A stretch of 64,000 bases of DNA from Amphiura filiformis (taxonomy: Eukaryota; Echinodermata; Ophiuroidea; Amphilepidida; Amphiuridae): positions 4,359,912 through 4,423,911 of the forward strand of contig NC_092629.1 of assembly GCF_039555335.1 (NCBI RefSeq), read 5' to 3'. How positions within the stretch are numbered: the first letter of the stretch is position 1; the number at the start of each line of letters is the position of its first letter. The notes beneath the pieces were generated by a model. The model was given only the letters and a program-made list of their open reading frames with translations. It did not search any database and was not told the origin of the DNA. Below, one piece after another: positions 11,556 to 33,787 of this stretch. Both the position numbers and the translations under genes were made by a program.

Positions 11556-14500
11556 CAGTAGACTATGCCATAGTCGAATTTTATTAAAAAATATGTTATT
11601 ATTAGTCATGATGAACCCATTTCGTTGAATACAAAATCATACTGATGTTTATTAAAATTAAAGTATTTAATAGTAAAATGGTCATAAAGAGTTAAAAATA
11701 TCAGATAATTAGTGACAATAAAAGTAACTGAATGCAACATTATCTTGCATAATTATAATGGCTCACTTTAATACTGAACAATTCTGATTTTGGAAGTACC
11801 AGTTTATTGATAGCGAACCCCGAAAATCCTGGAAGCTAACAGAGGGAGTGCGGTGACTGAAAAGATCAGATACAGATGTGAAAATCTATCACTGAGTTGC
11901 ACACAAATCAATATAAATCAGAGTTTTATGCTTAAATGTAATGGCCAGAGTATGCAAAATGGGCAAGTGGACTACGGAGAAGTCTACCTTGACAGATAAA
12001 GTGTTACTAGGACCGTAGCAGTAATATTATGTAATCATAGTAAATGTTGACAAAAAAGAGAAACAAAATTAAAATTTTACCAAAATCGTACATTATGTCT
12101 TTTATAATCTCCAAAATAGGAAAGATAAATGGTCTATGGTAAAACCAAATTTATCGAACGTAATCAAAACAATAAAATTATTATTTGGCCAAAACAACAA
12201 CAACAACTTTGTCCCTGCCCCTTTGAGGGATTCTGATTTTCGCCAGCAAAGAGCTGGCTATCTAATTCGGAGATCGTCTTTGTTTGCTAAAGAGATTACG
12301 GGGTACTAGCATTGGTTTGAATTACTTTGCGGAACTTTTTATGGTGAAAATATATATGTAAGACCTGTTATTCGATTTGTAAGAAAAAGAAAGTATGCTT
12401 TGCCGTTTCAACGAATGAAAACGAGTGAGAATTTCAAAAGTTATGGTTTGAAGGAAATATAACATTAAAAGTTATATGCCAGGCCTATAATAGTTTCCAC
12501 AGCATATCAACGAAAGAAAATGATAGTATCCTTGTTATCAGGCGTTCTTAGATTTACATTTGCAGACCTCCTGGAGATCAACACAGCATGAGATGTGAGT
12601 GTATTGATAATATTGATTAAAACCTTTATGGACCTAAAAGTCAAAGTAAAAATATCCTATATCCTGTATGTATCGTTTTATGGATAAAAATGACTCAAAA
12701 TGTCATTTATGAAATAATTGATATCTTAAACATCAGTTTTGTCTCTTCAACAGGAAAAATTCGATGTAATTTCAAGGCCTATTTTTGATATGGGTACAAT
12801 TGATATACATGTAGGCCTATTGAACAATATCAGTCTTTATACATTTTATAATGTGCTATGTATAAATTGCGAATTAATATATAAATTAATATAAAATTAA
12901 TGTGCATGTATAAGGCAAATAGGATGGCAGGTTTTAGCCAATTAACTCAGCTAAAAACTGCAGTGTATTTCTTTATATTAATAATGAGCTAAGGGTGGCC
13001 TAAAAGGCAGAAAAGACAAAAAGACAGAACAATTTGGAGTAATTAATTACAGAGTTGACAGGAAGTTATAGGAGTTAATGTTTGGTTTTTTCTGTGTGCA
13101 TGTTCTTATCATTGATGGTTTGGAGCAGGCGGCGAATGGCATGATAGAGCCGGCAGCTTGTGAAACGGCCCGGCCGTATGGCATTTTCCAAATACTCGGT
13201 TAGTTTTGTGGGGTTCATTATCGAACCCCATGGTTTTAGCTTGTATTTATATTATTTATTAACATATAGGCCTATTTGTTTGTGAAATTTCAAGCGTTTT
13301 AAATTTTCAAAATAATCCCATTCAATTACACGGTTGACGATGAAAATGCAATGCGACCACCACCTGGTTTGGTGGACTGTCATCCCGGACTGTCATGGAA
13401 CATGATGGATCATAAAAAGAGTGATCCTAAAAATGCCTTCCACCTAAACTAATTACAAGACCTCTTCTGCATTGAAGCTGGCTTCACCTTTTAAAGGGAA
13501 TGTGTATCGGCTTATTTTTTTGCTTGCCTAAAAGTGGAAAAGTAAAGTTAACATCTTGGCAATACAATTTGCTTCCTCCTCTTAATGATAAATTTTGCAT
13601 TGTAGAAAAAAATAAAATGAAAAAGTTCTCCCCTTTTTAAGTTTTTTTTCTGTCAGTGTCGTTTTTAGCTGTGGGCCTACTATGGAGTGCAGCCTGTAGT
13701 GTAGAGGTGTATCTTACTGACTTGCTTTTAATACTGACTTTCTAACCTTTTATAATTTTATAATATATAGTTACCCCTTTGGCTCTAAAATCATAATTGC
13801 AAGACTCTGAATTTGTAAAGCTATGTAGACCCTACCGAATACTGGCCACTCGTCCTTTATACCGTATTTAAATAAAAGTCTCCTCTCCATAAAGTACCAC
13901 GGGGCAATTCGCAAAATAATACCATAACACATGTGATATGCTGAGGAAGCCTGATTACCTTTTTAAAATAGCTGAGTGGGAGGGTTTTCAATTTTTTTCA
14001 TGTCAGTGAAATGATGCCATTTGCTCCCACATCTCATATGCACAGTTTATTCCTTACATACCCTGTGTCTTGAATAGCTATATAGCCCAACCCTGTGGTT
14101 AAGAGGCTAGGAAATAATTCCTAATATCTCAGTTTGTATGCCTTTATCTAATCTTGCCCCACATGACAACTTACTATTTAGCCCTTAAACCCAGCAAAGA
14201 GTCTGCTCAGTGTAGGAATTTTTAGCCTTTTTTTATAAATATGTTTGCAATTGGCTTATAGCCATCACATGCTGACAATGCACATAACTGATTGGTTAAT
14301 CAAACTAGCAGGTCATGGTCAGGCCTAATCACAAAGTAAACATATCATCTGTAAATAAAACTATGCAGCAGGCGACTTACTTCAGAAAAGGTTCAATATA
14401 ACTACATTGCATAAAACTAAGTCCATGATCTATAGTTAATTGGTCAAATGTTTATTGACTCTTGTAATAACCCATGTGTATAGTGTAGTAACCTGTATAA

Positions 14501-15620
14501 TATTAGTGTTCATAAAAGCAGGACTATGAGACAAATATCCCTGACCCTGACAAAAACTAGCAAGAGCAAATGGCTGTGTAATTTGTTTACTTTAGTAATA
14601 AGGCAACTTGCATACATGTACAATTTTCATTTTATTTTATTTATTTTATTTATTTATTAGACTTTATACTTCGTAGTTTATAGCCAAATTTGTTTCCTGG
14701 AGGTGGCTTAATAAAAATTCCTTTAAAAAAGAATGGGGCGCCCAATGTGAGCTTGGTCGTGATGTATTGAATTTCATGGTGTTTAGATTTGGTATTATTA
14801 TCTCATGAAACCCGGTGACACCTCATTATAGAAATCAGACCTGTTGATAGGTTGTGAGGGGATAGCCTTTTCCAGTCACGAATTGGGCCAGAAAGTTTTG
14901 CTACTTTGCAACGCAATAAAAACCCTAAATGCAAAATGAGATCCTGTAGTATAGGTGGCTTCGAGGTGGCTTAAAAATTAAATGCAAAATGAGGTTTAAA
15001 AAAATATTGTTTTTCAGAGTCAAGACACAGGTATCATTATTAAGCCTCATATCACTTATTTATTGTTGAATAAGTGCAGAGTAGGTTAGATATGAATATT
15101 AAATGTTAGACCAAAGTAGCTCAAAGTATATGTACTATACACCTGATCCGCGAACTTATCTTTTTTAAAGACAAATTCTTGTTTGTGTAAAAACTGAAGC
15201 ATCATAATGTGTAAAAGAATATTTGAATATTAACTGTACATCATATATAGCGATTCGTGATACCCAATCATGCTTCAGTTTATGTGGTTTAGGAAGCAGA
15301 GAATTTATTTCAATTTTATATACGCCAAAATATTTTCTGAATAATAAAAATTTTATGTAAAGATTACTGTTTCGTCTTTATGGGAATTTAATCTTTTAAT
15401 ATCTGAAAGAACTTTGGGGACCCACGTGGACTACGAATCCAGACCGTCTTACAAGAAAAATGGTAGGCTAGGCTCCCTACCTTGCAGGGCACGTGCATGC
15501 ACGAAATGAATTGTGTATGTATCATAGGCCCCTCGTATTGTTTGTATGCGCCTGAGAATTCAACAATATTAATAGGCCTAATGGTAGCTCTACACATGTT
15601 TTTAAGCAGATAAAATTCCA
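11556..15620. other. No gene recognised
   Basis: About 4 kb of AT-rich DNA with stops in all frames, a few TAGGCCTA octamers and simple ATTT-type sequence near 14630-14660. No coding similarity or element ends were seen. Confidence 0.45.
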
Positions 15621-15626
15621 AAATAT

Positions 15627-16250
15627 GGTACATGATGCAGTCATGTCTACAGTGGAATTCACCACGACCTTTGCAGGACTTAAACCCCATTAAAAGCTAT
15701 TAAACCAAGATAACACTCATTGAAAACAGCTCAACTGATTAAATCATATCTTCTCTGGTTAAATACACACAACATATGTTTCTGCTTTACATGTACAATG
15801 GAGCAATGAGCTGGTATTATAGTTTCAGTTGGGTGAACGATTATAAAGCGAACGCTAGAGAACAATTCTGTGTGGGCTTTTGTTTACGAAATGAGACAAT
15901 ACTCTGCTTATTGTTAACCAGCGTTCTTGAAAATGAGAAGCATGGTGGTTTGCAGACTTAACACGGGTTGGAAATAATTTCTTCATATTTTTGGTGTTAT
16001 CTGTCGTTTACATATCCTTCCTAAAACACCAAAGTACGAATATTTCCAAACATCTAAATTAGCTAAAAATTTAGGACATGTTACAAAACTATATTTTCTA
16101 GAATTGGCCGGTTATTTTTCACACACCGACGTTAACTAGGCAATTACCCATACTTCTAACGTACGCTATTTGTAGAGGTTACGCGTCAGTGGTAAGAACA
16201 CTGAGTATTGTGTATAGGAAAATGGACAGTAACTGCAGTATGACGTTTTC
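15627..16250 (+). repeat. Dispersed repeat family R, copy a
   Basis: About 620 bp, from ATGATGCAGTCATGTCTACA to GTATAGGAAAATGGACAGTA. Related copies lie at 36550-37006 (+), 40503-40724 (+, 3' part only) and 60386-61010 (-). Copy d sits inside a TIR element, so the family may be the internal part of that DNA transposon. No coding frame was seen. Confidence 0.8.
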
Positions 16251-16341
16251 TGTCTTTGCTTGTCACGTGGTATGTTGAAGTAATGAAGTACCGTAATTGA
16301 AGTTGTGATTATATGTTCAAATTTTCAAGATGGCCCCAACA

Positions 16342-16465
16342 AGTCAGTTGGCCGAGCGGTAAACAGGGTACAGGCGCTGGTAATATGTCGATACTGTATA
16401 CATGATAGCGGTGCAGCGTGGGTTCGAGTCCCACCTCTGCCGAACTAAATTTCCTTTTTTTTTTA
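16342..16465 (+). other. tRNA-like Pol III unit (SINE head or tRNA pseudogene)
   Basis: A canonical A box, TGGCCGAGCGG, lies at 16349-16359. A canonical B box, GGTTCGAGTCC, lies at 16421-16431 inside a good T-arm (GTGGG/CCCAC). A T-run at 16455-16464 could end Pol III transcription. The 5' and 3' acceptor strands do not pair and the anticodon arm is poor, so it is unlikely to be a working tRNA. The long spacing between boxes and the Leu/Ser-like D-arm fit a tRNA-derived SINE head. Confidence 0.6.
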
Positions 16466-16789
16466 AATTTCATATTATGTTAGGGAAATGTGGCTGGGGG
16501 AATGTATGTATGACGAAGAGTGCTGTGGGTCGATAGGTTCATCCCCTGCAATGGTGATCCCCAGCCCGACTTGGGTCTTCACTCTTCATTTCTAGCTTGT
16601 CGCGAAGATTTTGTTTTATAGGCCTATTTGTTTAAAACAGCATCACACTCACTCCCACAGCCCACACCCCCACACACAACGCATGCGCATCACAGTATAG
16701 ACATATGATATCCCTATTATCATTGATTAAATATTTTGAGCTCAAAATGTAGATATATACACTTTGAGCTCATCTTATAATAATAGCTA
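16466..16789. other. No gene recognised
   Basis: Non-coding sequence downstream of the tRNA-like unit, possibly the body of a SINE. A second weak B-box-like GGTTCATCCCC lies near 16537. Nothing else was recognised. Confidence 0.35.
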
Positions 16790-17756
16790 CTAGGCGGTTA
16801 CCCGTATTTCGCGGTTCTCGGCTGTCATAGTTATTGGCTTTTGCAGATCTCAAACCTGGGCTTCCTTGGCCAAAGTTACACCCACCGACCAAGTTTGAGC
16901 TCCATGAGCAATTTGCAATCTTTGTTTTTTGACCTATGACCTCTCAACCGTAGGTCTGACAAAAGGTCACAATGGAACTTTTGTTTGTTAGTCCAATTTC
17001 CACCTACCCACCAAGTATGAGCTCCAAAGGCAATTTGAAATTTTTACCTTTTTGACCTTTGACCTCTTAACCATAGGTCTGAAGAAAAGATCACTGTGGA
17101 AACTTTTCGGGAAACTTTTGTTTGTTAGTCCAAGGTCAACCCACCCACCAAGTTTGAGCGCCATAGGAGCAATTTGAAATTGTTACCTTTCTTGACCTAT
17201 GACCTCTTAACCGTAGGTATGACGAAAAGGTCACCGTGGACACTTTTGTTTGTTAGTCCAAGGTCCACCCACCCACCAAGTTTGAGCGCCATAGGAGCAA
17301 TTTGAAATTGTTACCTTTCTTGACCTATGACCTCCTAACCGTAGGTATGACGAAAAGGTCACCGTGGAAACTTTTGTTTGTTAGTCCAAGGTCCACCCAC
17401 CCACCAAGTTTGAGCTCCATAGGAGCAATTTGAAATTGTTACCTTTCTTGACCTATGACCTCTTAACCGTTGGTCTGACGAAAAGGTCACCGTGGAAACT
17501 TTTGTTTGACAGTCCAAGGTCAACACAATGGCATGGCTAGATTTGCCATTTAAAGTATTTGAAATTTGACTTCAATTGAACTTGACCCCGTCCTTGACCT
17601 TTGACCTTAAAAAATATAAACTCGTTCTGTCTCATACCAAGCTGCACCCACCCACCAAGTTTGAGCCCTGTATGACCTACGGCGGCCTCACATTAGCAGT
17701 CACAGACAGACAGACAAACAGATCTACAGACAGAGAATAGCGTATTATTATATAGA
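16790..17756 (-). mobile_element. Non-autonomous Helitron carrying a tandem repeat
   Basis: On the minus strand the unit starts with TCTATATAATAATACG at 17756 and ends with ACGGGTAACCGCCTAG at 16790. The base before TC is A and the base after CTAG is T, the expected Helitron insertion between A and T. The 3' terminus resembles that of the plus-strand Helitron ending at 40495 (both read CGGGTA..CCG..CTAG). No Rep/helicase coding is present. The body is mostly a 128-bp tandem repeat. Confidence 0.72.
16840..17700 (+). repeat. 128-bp tandem repeat with DR1-type half-sites
   Basis: Units repeat at a 128-bp period; the word CAAGGTC at 17131, 17259, 17387 and 17515 shows it. Older, more divergent units lie on both sides. 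Six copies of TGACCTNTGACCT start at 16930, 17053, 17193, 17321, 17449 and 17595. This is the reverse complement of AGGTCA-N-AGGTCA, the nuclear-receptor DR1 consensus. A CAGA-rich tract follows at about 17700-17735. Confidence 0.88.
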
Positions 17757-18949
17757 TAACAGGGCAAGGAAAGAACTAGGTCAATTTATTATTACTTGAT
17801 TCATGTCGTATTTTATTCATAGGCTACATGTCGTATGAAACTTTAAAAAGTAACAGTCCCCAACGAATTTAGATATGAGCTCTTTGATGTCCACTCCCCA
17901 ATCAGGGAATTCCCTTTTAACAGAGGAGCACCTGCGTAGTACAAGGTACTGCAGCAAGGTTGCACTCGTTCTGCTTGATGTGGCTTCATGTATTTATCAT
18001 GCAGCCTATTATAAATATATCTATTTCATTCAATTACAGGTATGTATTTAATATAAAAACAACATTTGAGGCTTTAGGTATTTTAGTCTCAGCTCAAACC
18101 AAAGTAAGAAAGTTTGAATTCTTATGTACCGTAAAGTGGCGTAAACGTTCGCCTAATGGCGCACATGGCTCCTTTGCCTTGGGGTAAATTTCATGTACAA
18201 AGAGAGAGCTACCTCCTCTAAAAATCACAACAAGAATTAAGGGTGTGTGCATGCCCTTATTTGCTGGTGGGAATTTTGTGGGAGGGCGCTTTAAGTTTGT
18301 GTCTAAAATACCAGTTATATCAAGGGGCCCATAGCGCCATTAGGCGAACGTTCTACGGACTTCCATTGACAATACAACAATATTCGTGTTGTAAAGTAGG
18401 GTAAAAAGATCTAGGCCTCAAGAAAGAAAGAACAGGAATAAATAAAGAATAAGGACATAAAGAAAGAATTTTGCCCTAATTAATTTTTAGAAAGAGCTGA
18501 AGCAAGAAACTGAGTTTCACAATACAATCCTTTTATAGTTCGAAATGTGTGCTGCCGACAGAGTATGCATCCCTTTGTGTGGTTCAGTTCATGGACCTAA
18601 AGACCCGGTTTAACAAGAATGTTAAAATTATGTTACGCCAATCAAACATTTTTTAGGCCTAATATAGAAACTAGTAGGCCTACATACCACATATTGTTAT
18701 TGAAAACCTGTAAGGAGAGCAGCAACCCTTCACAAACGAGAAGCTTAATAGTGGTTACCTAGGATACCAACACCAGTAGCGTGCGCAAAGGGGACAGGGG
18801 GATGTGCCCCCCCCCCCCCCTTTTGTCAAAAAGTTTGGGGAAATAATGCACCCAATCGGGGCCGGAAACTGGGGAATTAGTTATTAAATTTTAAAACAGT
18901 CAGAGAATCGAGACCCCTGAAATGAACCAGACTTTGAAAACCTGCGTAC
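17757..18949. other. No gene recognised
   Basis: AT-rich DNA with stops in all frames and a C-run at 18808-18822. No coding similarity was seen. Confidence 0.45.
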
Positions 18950-18957
18950 GTTACTGC

Positions 18958-19225
18958 CAGGCCCGTACGCAGGATTTTTTTTTTGGGGGTGCTGAAACTG
19001 CTGATTTTGAAAAAGTGGACTTTTTTCCAAAGGGGGGGCGATTTTGTGAAATGTGGACTTTTCCCCCCAAATTTGGACCTTTTTTGACCAAAAAACATAA
19101 AAACCTTAATTTTTTTCTTCGCTACGCTCGCAAATGCTTCCATTTTGGGACTTTTTGTATACTTTTGCAAATTTGGGGAGGTGCGATCGCACCCCCCCCT
19201 CCCCCCCCCCCTGCGTACGGGCCTG
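18958..19225. mobile_element. hAT-type MITE
   Basis: Terminal inverted repeats CAGGCCCGTACGCAGG (18958-18973) and CCTGCGTACGGGCCTG (19210-19225) match perfectly. The 8-bp target duplication GTTACTGC lies at 18950-18957 and 19226-19233. An 8-bp duplication and a CAG-starting TIR are hallmarks of hAT transposons. At 268 bp with T-, G- and C-runs it cannot encode a transposase, and reading frames across it are incidental. Confidence 0.92.
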
Positions 19226-19370
19226 GTTACTGCCAAACACACGCCTTGGTGGTGGGCCTATATTAGGCCTATGCATGTAAAACATCATAGATGACTTGGA
19301 ATAAATGCAGATAAAGCAAATATAATGTAACCTTTACAACAATAAATACCTATACACACGCCTAAAATAA

Positions 19371-19855
19371 CTCTAAAAACCCTAACATGGAATTCAAGAC
19401 TTTTTGGTAGTCAATTGAAAAATTCCAACTTATTTGTGTAATTTTAGATACCCTCTATAGAGGGCGATGGAATTCAGATTTGTTTGGTAAGTCAATTGAA
19501 AATTCCAACTTTTTTTGATAATTTTAAAAACCCTCTATACCCCTCCATGGAATTCCAGACTTTTTGCTAGTCAATTGAAAAATTCCAACATTTTATTTGG
19601 GTATCTTTAGAAACCCTCTATAGAGGGCAATGGAATTCCAGATTTTTTTGGTAAGTCAATTGAAAATTCCAACTTTTTTTTGACAATTTTAAAACCCTCT
19701 ATACCCTCCATGGATTTCCAGATTTTACATGCACTAAACAGGGCCGGAAATCCAGGTTTCTTCCTCAAGTATGCTTTGGAATTCCAGACATTTTAGAAAA
19801 AAAAATTTTTGCCCTCTATAGGGGGGGTGCATGTTTTATCTGGAATAGCCCATTT
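19371..19855 (-). repeat. Tandem repeat of GGAATTCCAG type with CCCTCTATAG boxes
   Basis: Blocks reading AACCCTCTATAGAGGGCAAT, GGAATTCCAG and TTTTTGGTAAGTCAATTGAA recur about every 60 bp, and pairs of blocks about every 180 bp. The block ends with GGTGCATGTTTTATCTGGAA, the inverse of the start of the repeat at 6280. Confidence 0.75.
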
Positions 19856-19857
19856 TT

Positions 19858-19915
19858 CTAGGTTTCATCGCCACTTCGTTACGTTAAGTGTACTTTTGTC
19901 GGGGGCCAGGACGAA
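19858..19915 (-). pseudogene. Decayed copy of part of the CYP46 terminal exon
   Basis: These 58 bases resemble 20078-20135 inside the last exon of the P450 gene. Both read (minus strand) from TTCGTCCTGG through AAG to GATGAAACCT. The copy has lost length, is out of frame and meets an early stop. It lies about 120 bp past the real stop codon. It is either the rest of a tandem duplication or a relict of a second P450 copy. Confidence 0.7.
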
Positions 19916-20038
19916 CATATGATTTGCCTCATCAGTCATTTTGTGTAATAGTTTCCAAACGAACAATGTAGCGCAGCCCCATGTATTTGCGTATATAAAA
20001 CATGTTACTACATCTAACTACATATATACATGTAGCAT

Positions 20039-30273
<10,235 letters not shown>

Positions 30274-31560
30274 GGTGTTGAATATCTGGAACGAAAGATG
30301 TATAAATTGAGCAGATTTTAAATGACAGCTTGTCTAGCGGTTACCTCAATCACATGGGCCGAGGAAGAGTTGATGAGAATTATTCATAACCGATCGATAC
30401 CTTGCCGCACTTTGTAAAGAGCAGGCCAACAAATTCGTCATAGGTTTGCATGCTAATACAAAAACCGTGAATTTAGTATCATCCCCCACATACATGTACG
30501 TTAACCTACCTTGAGCAACGATGTAGTTTACACATCAGCAGGATTGACGATCTGTAATTTTATTGGAAAGCGAAATACAGGTAAAATAATACTTCATCAG
30601 AGTGCTACAAATGGGTAATTTATTACCATTAAATAGAACACATATTTAATATGCGGTGCGCCAGTGCAAGTAATATGGAACCAGCTACAAAACATGAATG
30701 TTGAAAAGCTTATTCTCAATCACACACACAAGCGCGCGTGCCAGGAAACTGTGCAGCTATGTAGTACAGTATAAATACAAATACTGATGTGTTTGCATTA
30801 AGGTTTTAGTGCCAAAGTTCATGGTGGCGGAACAAATACTAGGATAATTTCGCGGCCATTTAAATTTAAGTTTGCAATATCATTATCACTTTTATTATAA
30901 TATTATCAATATTATCACATTCATATTTCTAACTAAAAAGTAAAGATGGCAAGTAGGCCTACATAGTACCTGTTCAGAAAGGAAATGATGCAACTATCAC
31001 AACAAAAACAAAAAGCAATCTTAAAGAAAAACACCAACTTTGATTATCCATGCTATTTCTTCCACCACTGCAACTCTACCTTAAATTTCTAAATGGATGA
31101 AAACTCCATATCTAAAGTTCGAAATACACAAAACTAAACAATTTTATCAACTATTTAAGAAATAAAGGGTAATGCATTATCCTTTACACGAAAATAATGT
31201 GTCCGAGGCAGTAAAGTAGTGAGATTGGCTCTAAAAGTGTTGAAACTTTATAAACGTGATAAATTTATAAACGTTATGAATTTATAGTGAGATAGTCTGT
31301 TAAAGAACCTAGATCTCAATAGACGCGTTAAATTTATAGACGTGATAATTTCATATCACTCACTAATTAGCAATTCTACTATGACTGGCAGTCCACCTTA
31401 ATTATTTTTCCTCATACACCTAGAGTTAATATCCCAAGAAAACCTTAATTTATATAAACTTCCCTTTGGGTGATAGTGGTCAGTGGAAAATATCCAGTTA
31501 AAAAGGATATACCCGATACAGGTAGGATTTTTCCATAGTCGTATACAGCATCTAATATCA
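30274..31560. other. Region upstream of the P450 gene; no other gene
   Basis: It should contain the promoter and any 5' UTR exon. A possible acceptor (TTCGTTCCAG) precedes the start codon by about 17 bases, so a 5' UTR intron is possible. No clear TATA box or coding region can be assigned. Confidence 0.45.
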
Positions 31561-31589
31561 CATATAACTGGCTCTCTGTCTTCTATCTA

Positions 31590-32595
31590 CAGGGTGTCCC
31601 AAAAAAAAGAGGCCCCTCATTGCGCCCTCTTTTTCTCCTATTTCTGAAAGGTTGATCAAATATATTTTGGTATGTAAAGAAACCTTGAATCATTAGCTTT
31701 AATAAACAAAAACAATTATATCAATCAGCTCACAACTTTTGAAGATATGCTCTTTTAAAGAAATGTACCCGTTTTTCACTCTGTCCACGGAGAAGGTTTA
31801 GCTACTTCAAAGATTGAAAAGGAGTACACATACCATGCATGAATATCAAACATTCCTCAATGATAACTTTATAAAATAACTTTATTTATGGAATGGGCTT
31901 TACCGGTGGGTTTATGGGCAATGGATTTTGTTAATAGTGTCATTAATTTGTGGGTAAAATGGATGCCGAATGGGACTTCTTTTGCTTTACTTGCAACTAC
32001 TTATTTTTCTTGGCCTTTTTTTTTTATTATGTTTCTTACTTTGTTGTTTCTTGCTTTTTTTAATTTTCAACATAAGTCATTTCTCTTTTTAGGATAAAAG
32101 GTAGCCCTAAAAGGCTGTTTGGTTTGTCTTTGGTTCTTCTGAAGTGAGTTTACTGTGCTGCTCTGCCCTCTACCTGGTTGTCTCCTTGGCGAATACAGGT
32201 TTCAGCCCTGGTCCTCATTGCATCAATTGCGTTGCGTACCATCCTTGTGCGCCGGATACTTGGGAATGCATTCAGTAATACGTTTGCGAAGATGGATTTT
32301 GCCACAAAGGAAAAACTAAATCTAGTGGTGTGAGGTCTGGTGATCGTGCAGGCCATTTCATAGCATGAGCCATCCCAACCACTCTGTTTGCTATCCGTGG
32401 ACAGAGTGCAAAACGGGTACTTTTATTCAAAAGGGCATATCTTCAAAAGTTGTGAGCCGATTGAAATATTTGTTTTGGTTTATTAAAGCTAACGACTCAA
32501 GGTTTCTTTACATACCAAAATTTATTTGTTCAACTTTTCAGAAATAGGAGAACAAGAGGGCGCAATGAGGGGCCTCTTTTTTTTGGGACACCCTG
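31590..32595 (-). mobile_element. Mariner-like transposon, internally deleted
   Basis: Long terminal inverted repeats of roughly 200 bp start CAGGGTGTCCCAAAAAAA, and TA flanks both ends (31588-31589, 32596-32597). On the minus strand near 32310-32370 the interior encodes WPARSPDLTPLD, the conserved third-aspartate block of Tc1/mariner transposases. At 32175-32280 lies a C-terminal segment containing RRTRMVRNAIDAM. The N-terminal and first catalytic parts are missing and the frames are broken. Confidence 0.88.
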
Positions 32596-32944
32596 TATAA
32601 TGCTATCTACTGAAGATAGCAATATATTCACAAATTTAACACAACATGGCTATCAGATATAATGCTATCTACTGAAGGTAGCAATATATTCACAACAAAT
32701 TTAACACTTAATGGCTATCAGATATAATGCTATCTACTGAAGATAGCCATATATTCACACATTTAACACTTAATGGCTATCAGATATAATGCTATCTACT
32801 GAAAATAGCAATATATTCACAAATTTAACACCGTTTTTCTATCAGATATAATGCTATCTACTGAAAATAGCAATATATTCACAAATTTAACACAACGTGG
32901 CTATCAGATACAATGCCATCTACTGACGATAGCAATATAATCAT
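32596..32944 (+). repeat. 62-bp satellite array, first block
   Basis: About six units reading GCTATCTACTGAAGATAGC, then AATATATTCACAAATTTAAC and GGCTATCAGATATAAT. Each unit holds a 6-bp stem (GCTATC/GATAGC) with a 7-base loop. Confidence 0.93.
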
Positions 32945-33689
32945 TTATTTATTTATGGAATTGGCTAAATTTACCGTTGGGTTTATGGGTAGTGGATTTT
33001 GTTAATAGTGTCATTAATTTGTGGGTAAAATGGATGCCGAATGGGACTTCTTTTGCTTTACTTGAAACTACTTATATTTTCTTGGTTATTTATACCTTCT
33101 TGTTTTATTATGTTTCTTACTTTCTTACTTTGTTGTTTCTTGCTTTCTTTTTTTTATTTACAACATAAGTCATTCATCTTTTTAGGATAAAATGTAGCCC
33201 TAATATAAAAGGCAGTTTGGGTTGTCTTTGGTTCTTCTGAAGTGAGTTTACTGTGCTGCTCTGCCGTCTACCCGGTTGCCTCCTTTTTGGCGAATACAGG
33301 TTTCAGCCCTGGTCCTCATTACATCAATTGCGTTGCGTACCATCCTTGTGCGCCGGATACTTGCGAATGCATTCAGTAATACGTTTGCGAAGATCTAGGA
33401 TTTTGCGACAAAGGAAAAAATCAAGTGGTGTGAGGTCTGGTGATCGTGCAGGCAACTCCACAGCATGAGCCATCCCAACCACTCTGTTTGCTATCCGTGG
33501 ACAGAGTGAAAAATGGGTACTTTTATTCAAAAGGGCATAATTTATCTTCATAAGTTGTGAGCCGATTGAAATATTTGTTTTCGTTTATTAAAGCTAACGA
33601 TCAAAGGTTTCTTTACATACCAAAATATATTAAATCAACTTGTCAAAAATAGGGCGCAAATAGAGGGGCCTCTTTTTTTGGACACCCTG
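32945..33689 (-). mobile_element. Mariner-like element, left-truncated, copy 2
   Basis: It matches the right three quarters of the element at 31590-32595, ends in GGACACCCTG followed by TA, and has lost the left TIR. The minus strand encodes LPARSPDLTPLDFFL then RKRITECIRKYPAHKDGTQR, with a broken frame. It is joined directly to satellite sequence on its left. Confidence 0.85.
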
Positions 33690-33787
33690 TATAATGCTAT
33701 CTACTGAAGATAGCAATATATTCACAAATTTAACACAACGTGGCTATCAGATACAATGCCATCTACTGACGATAGCAATATAATCAT
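33690..33787 (+). repeat. Satellite units between the two truncated mariner copies
   Basis: About one and a half satellite units. Words such as CACAACGTGGCTATC at 33734 match 32891 exactly, marking the boundary of an 843-bp tandem duplication. Confidence 0.85.

Noticed and set aside
18877-19288. Frames of over 100 codons around 19.0 kb
   Set aside because: They span the hAT-type MITE and its homopolymer runs.
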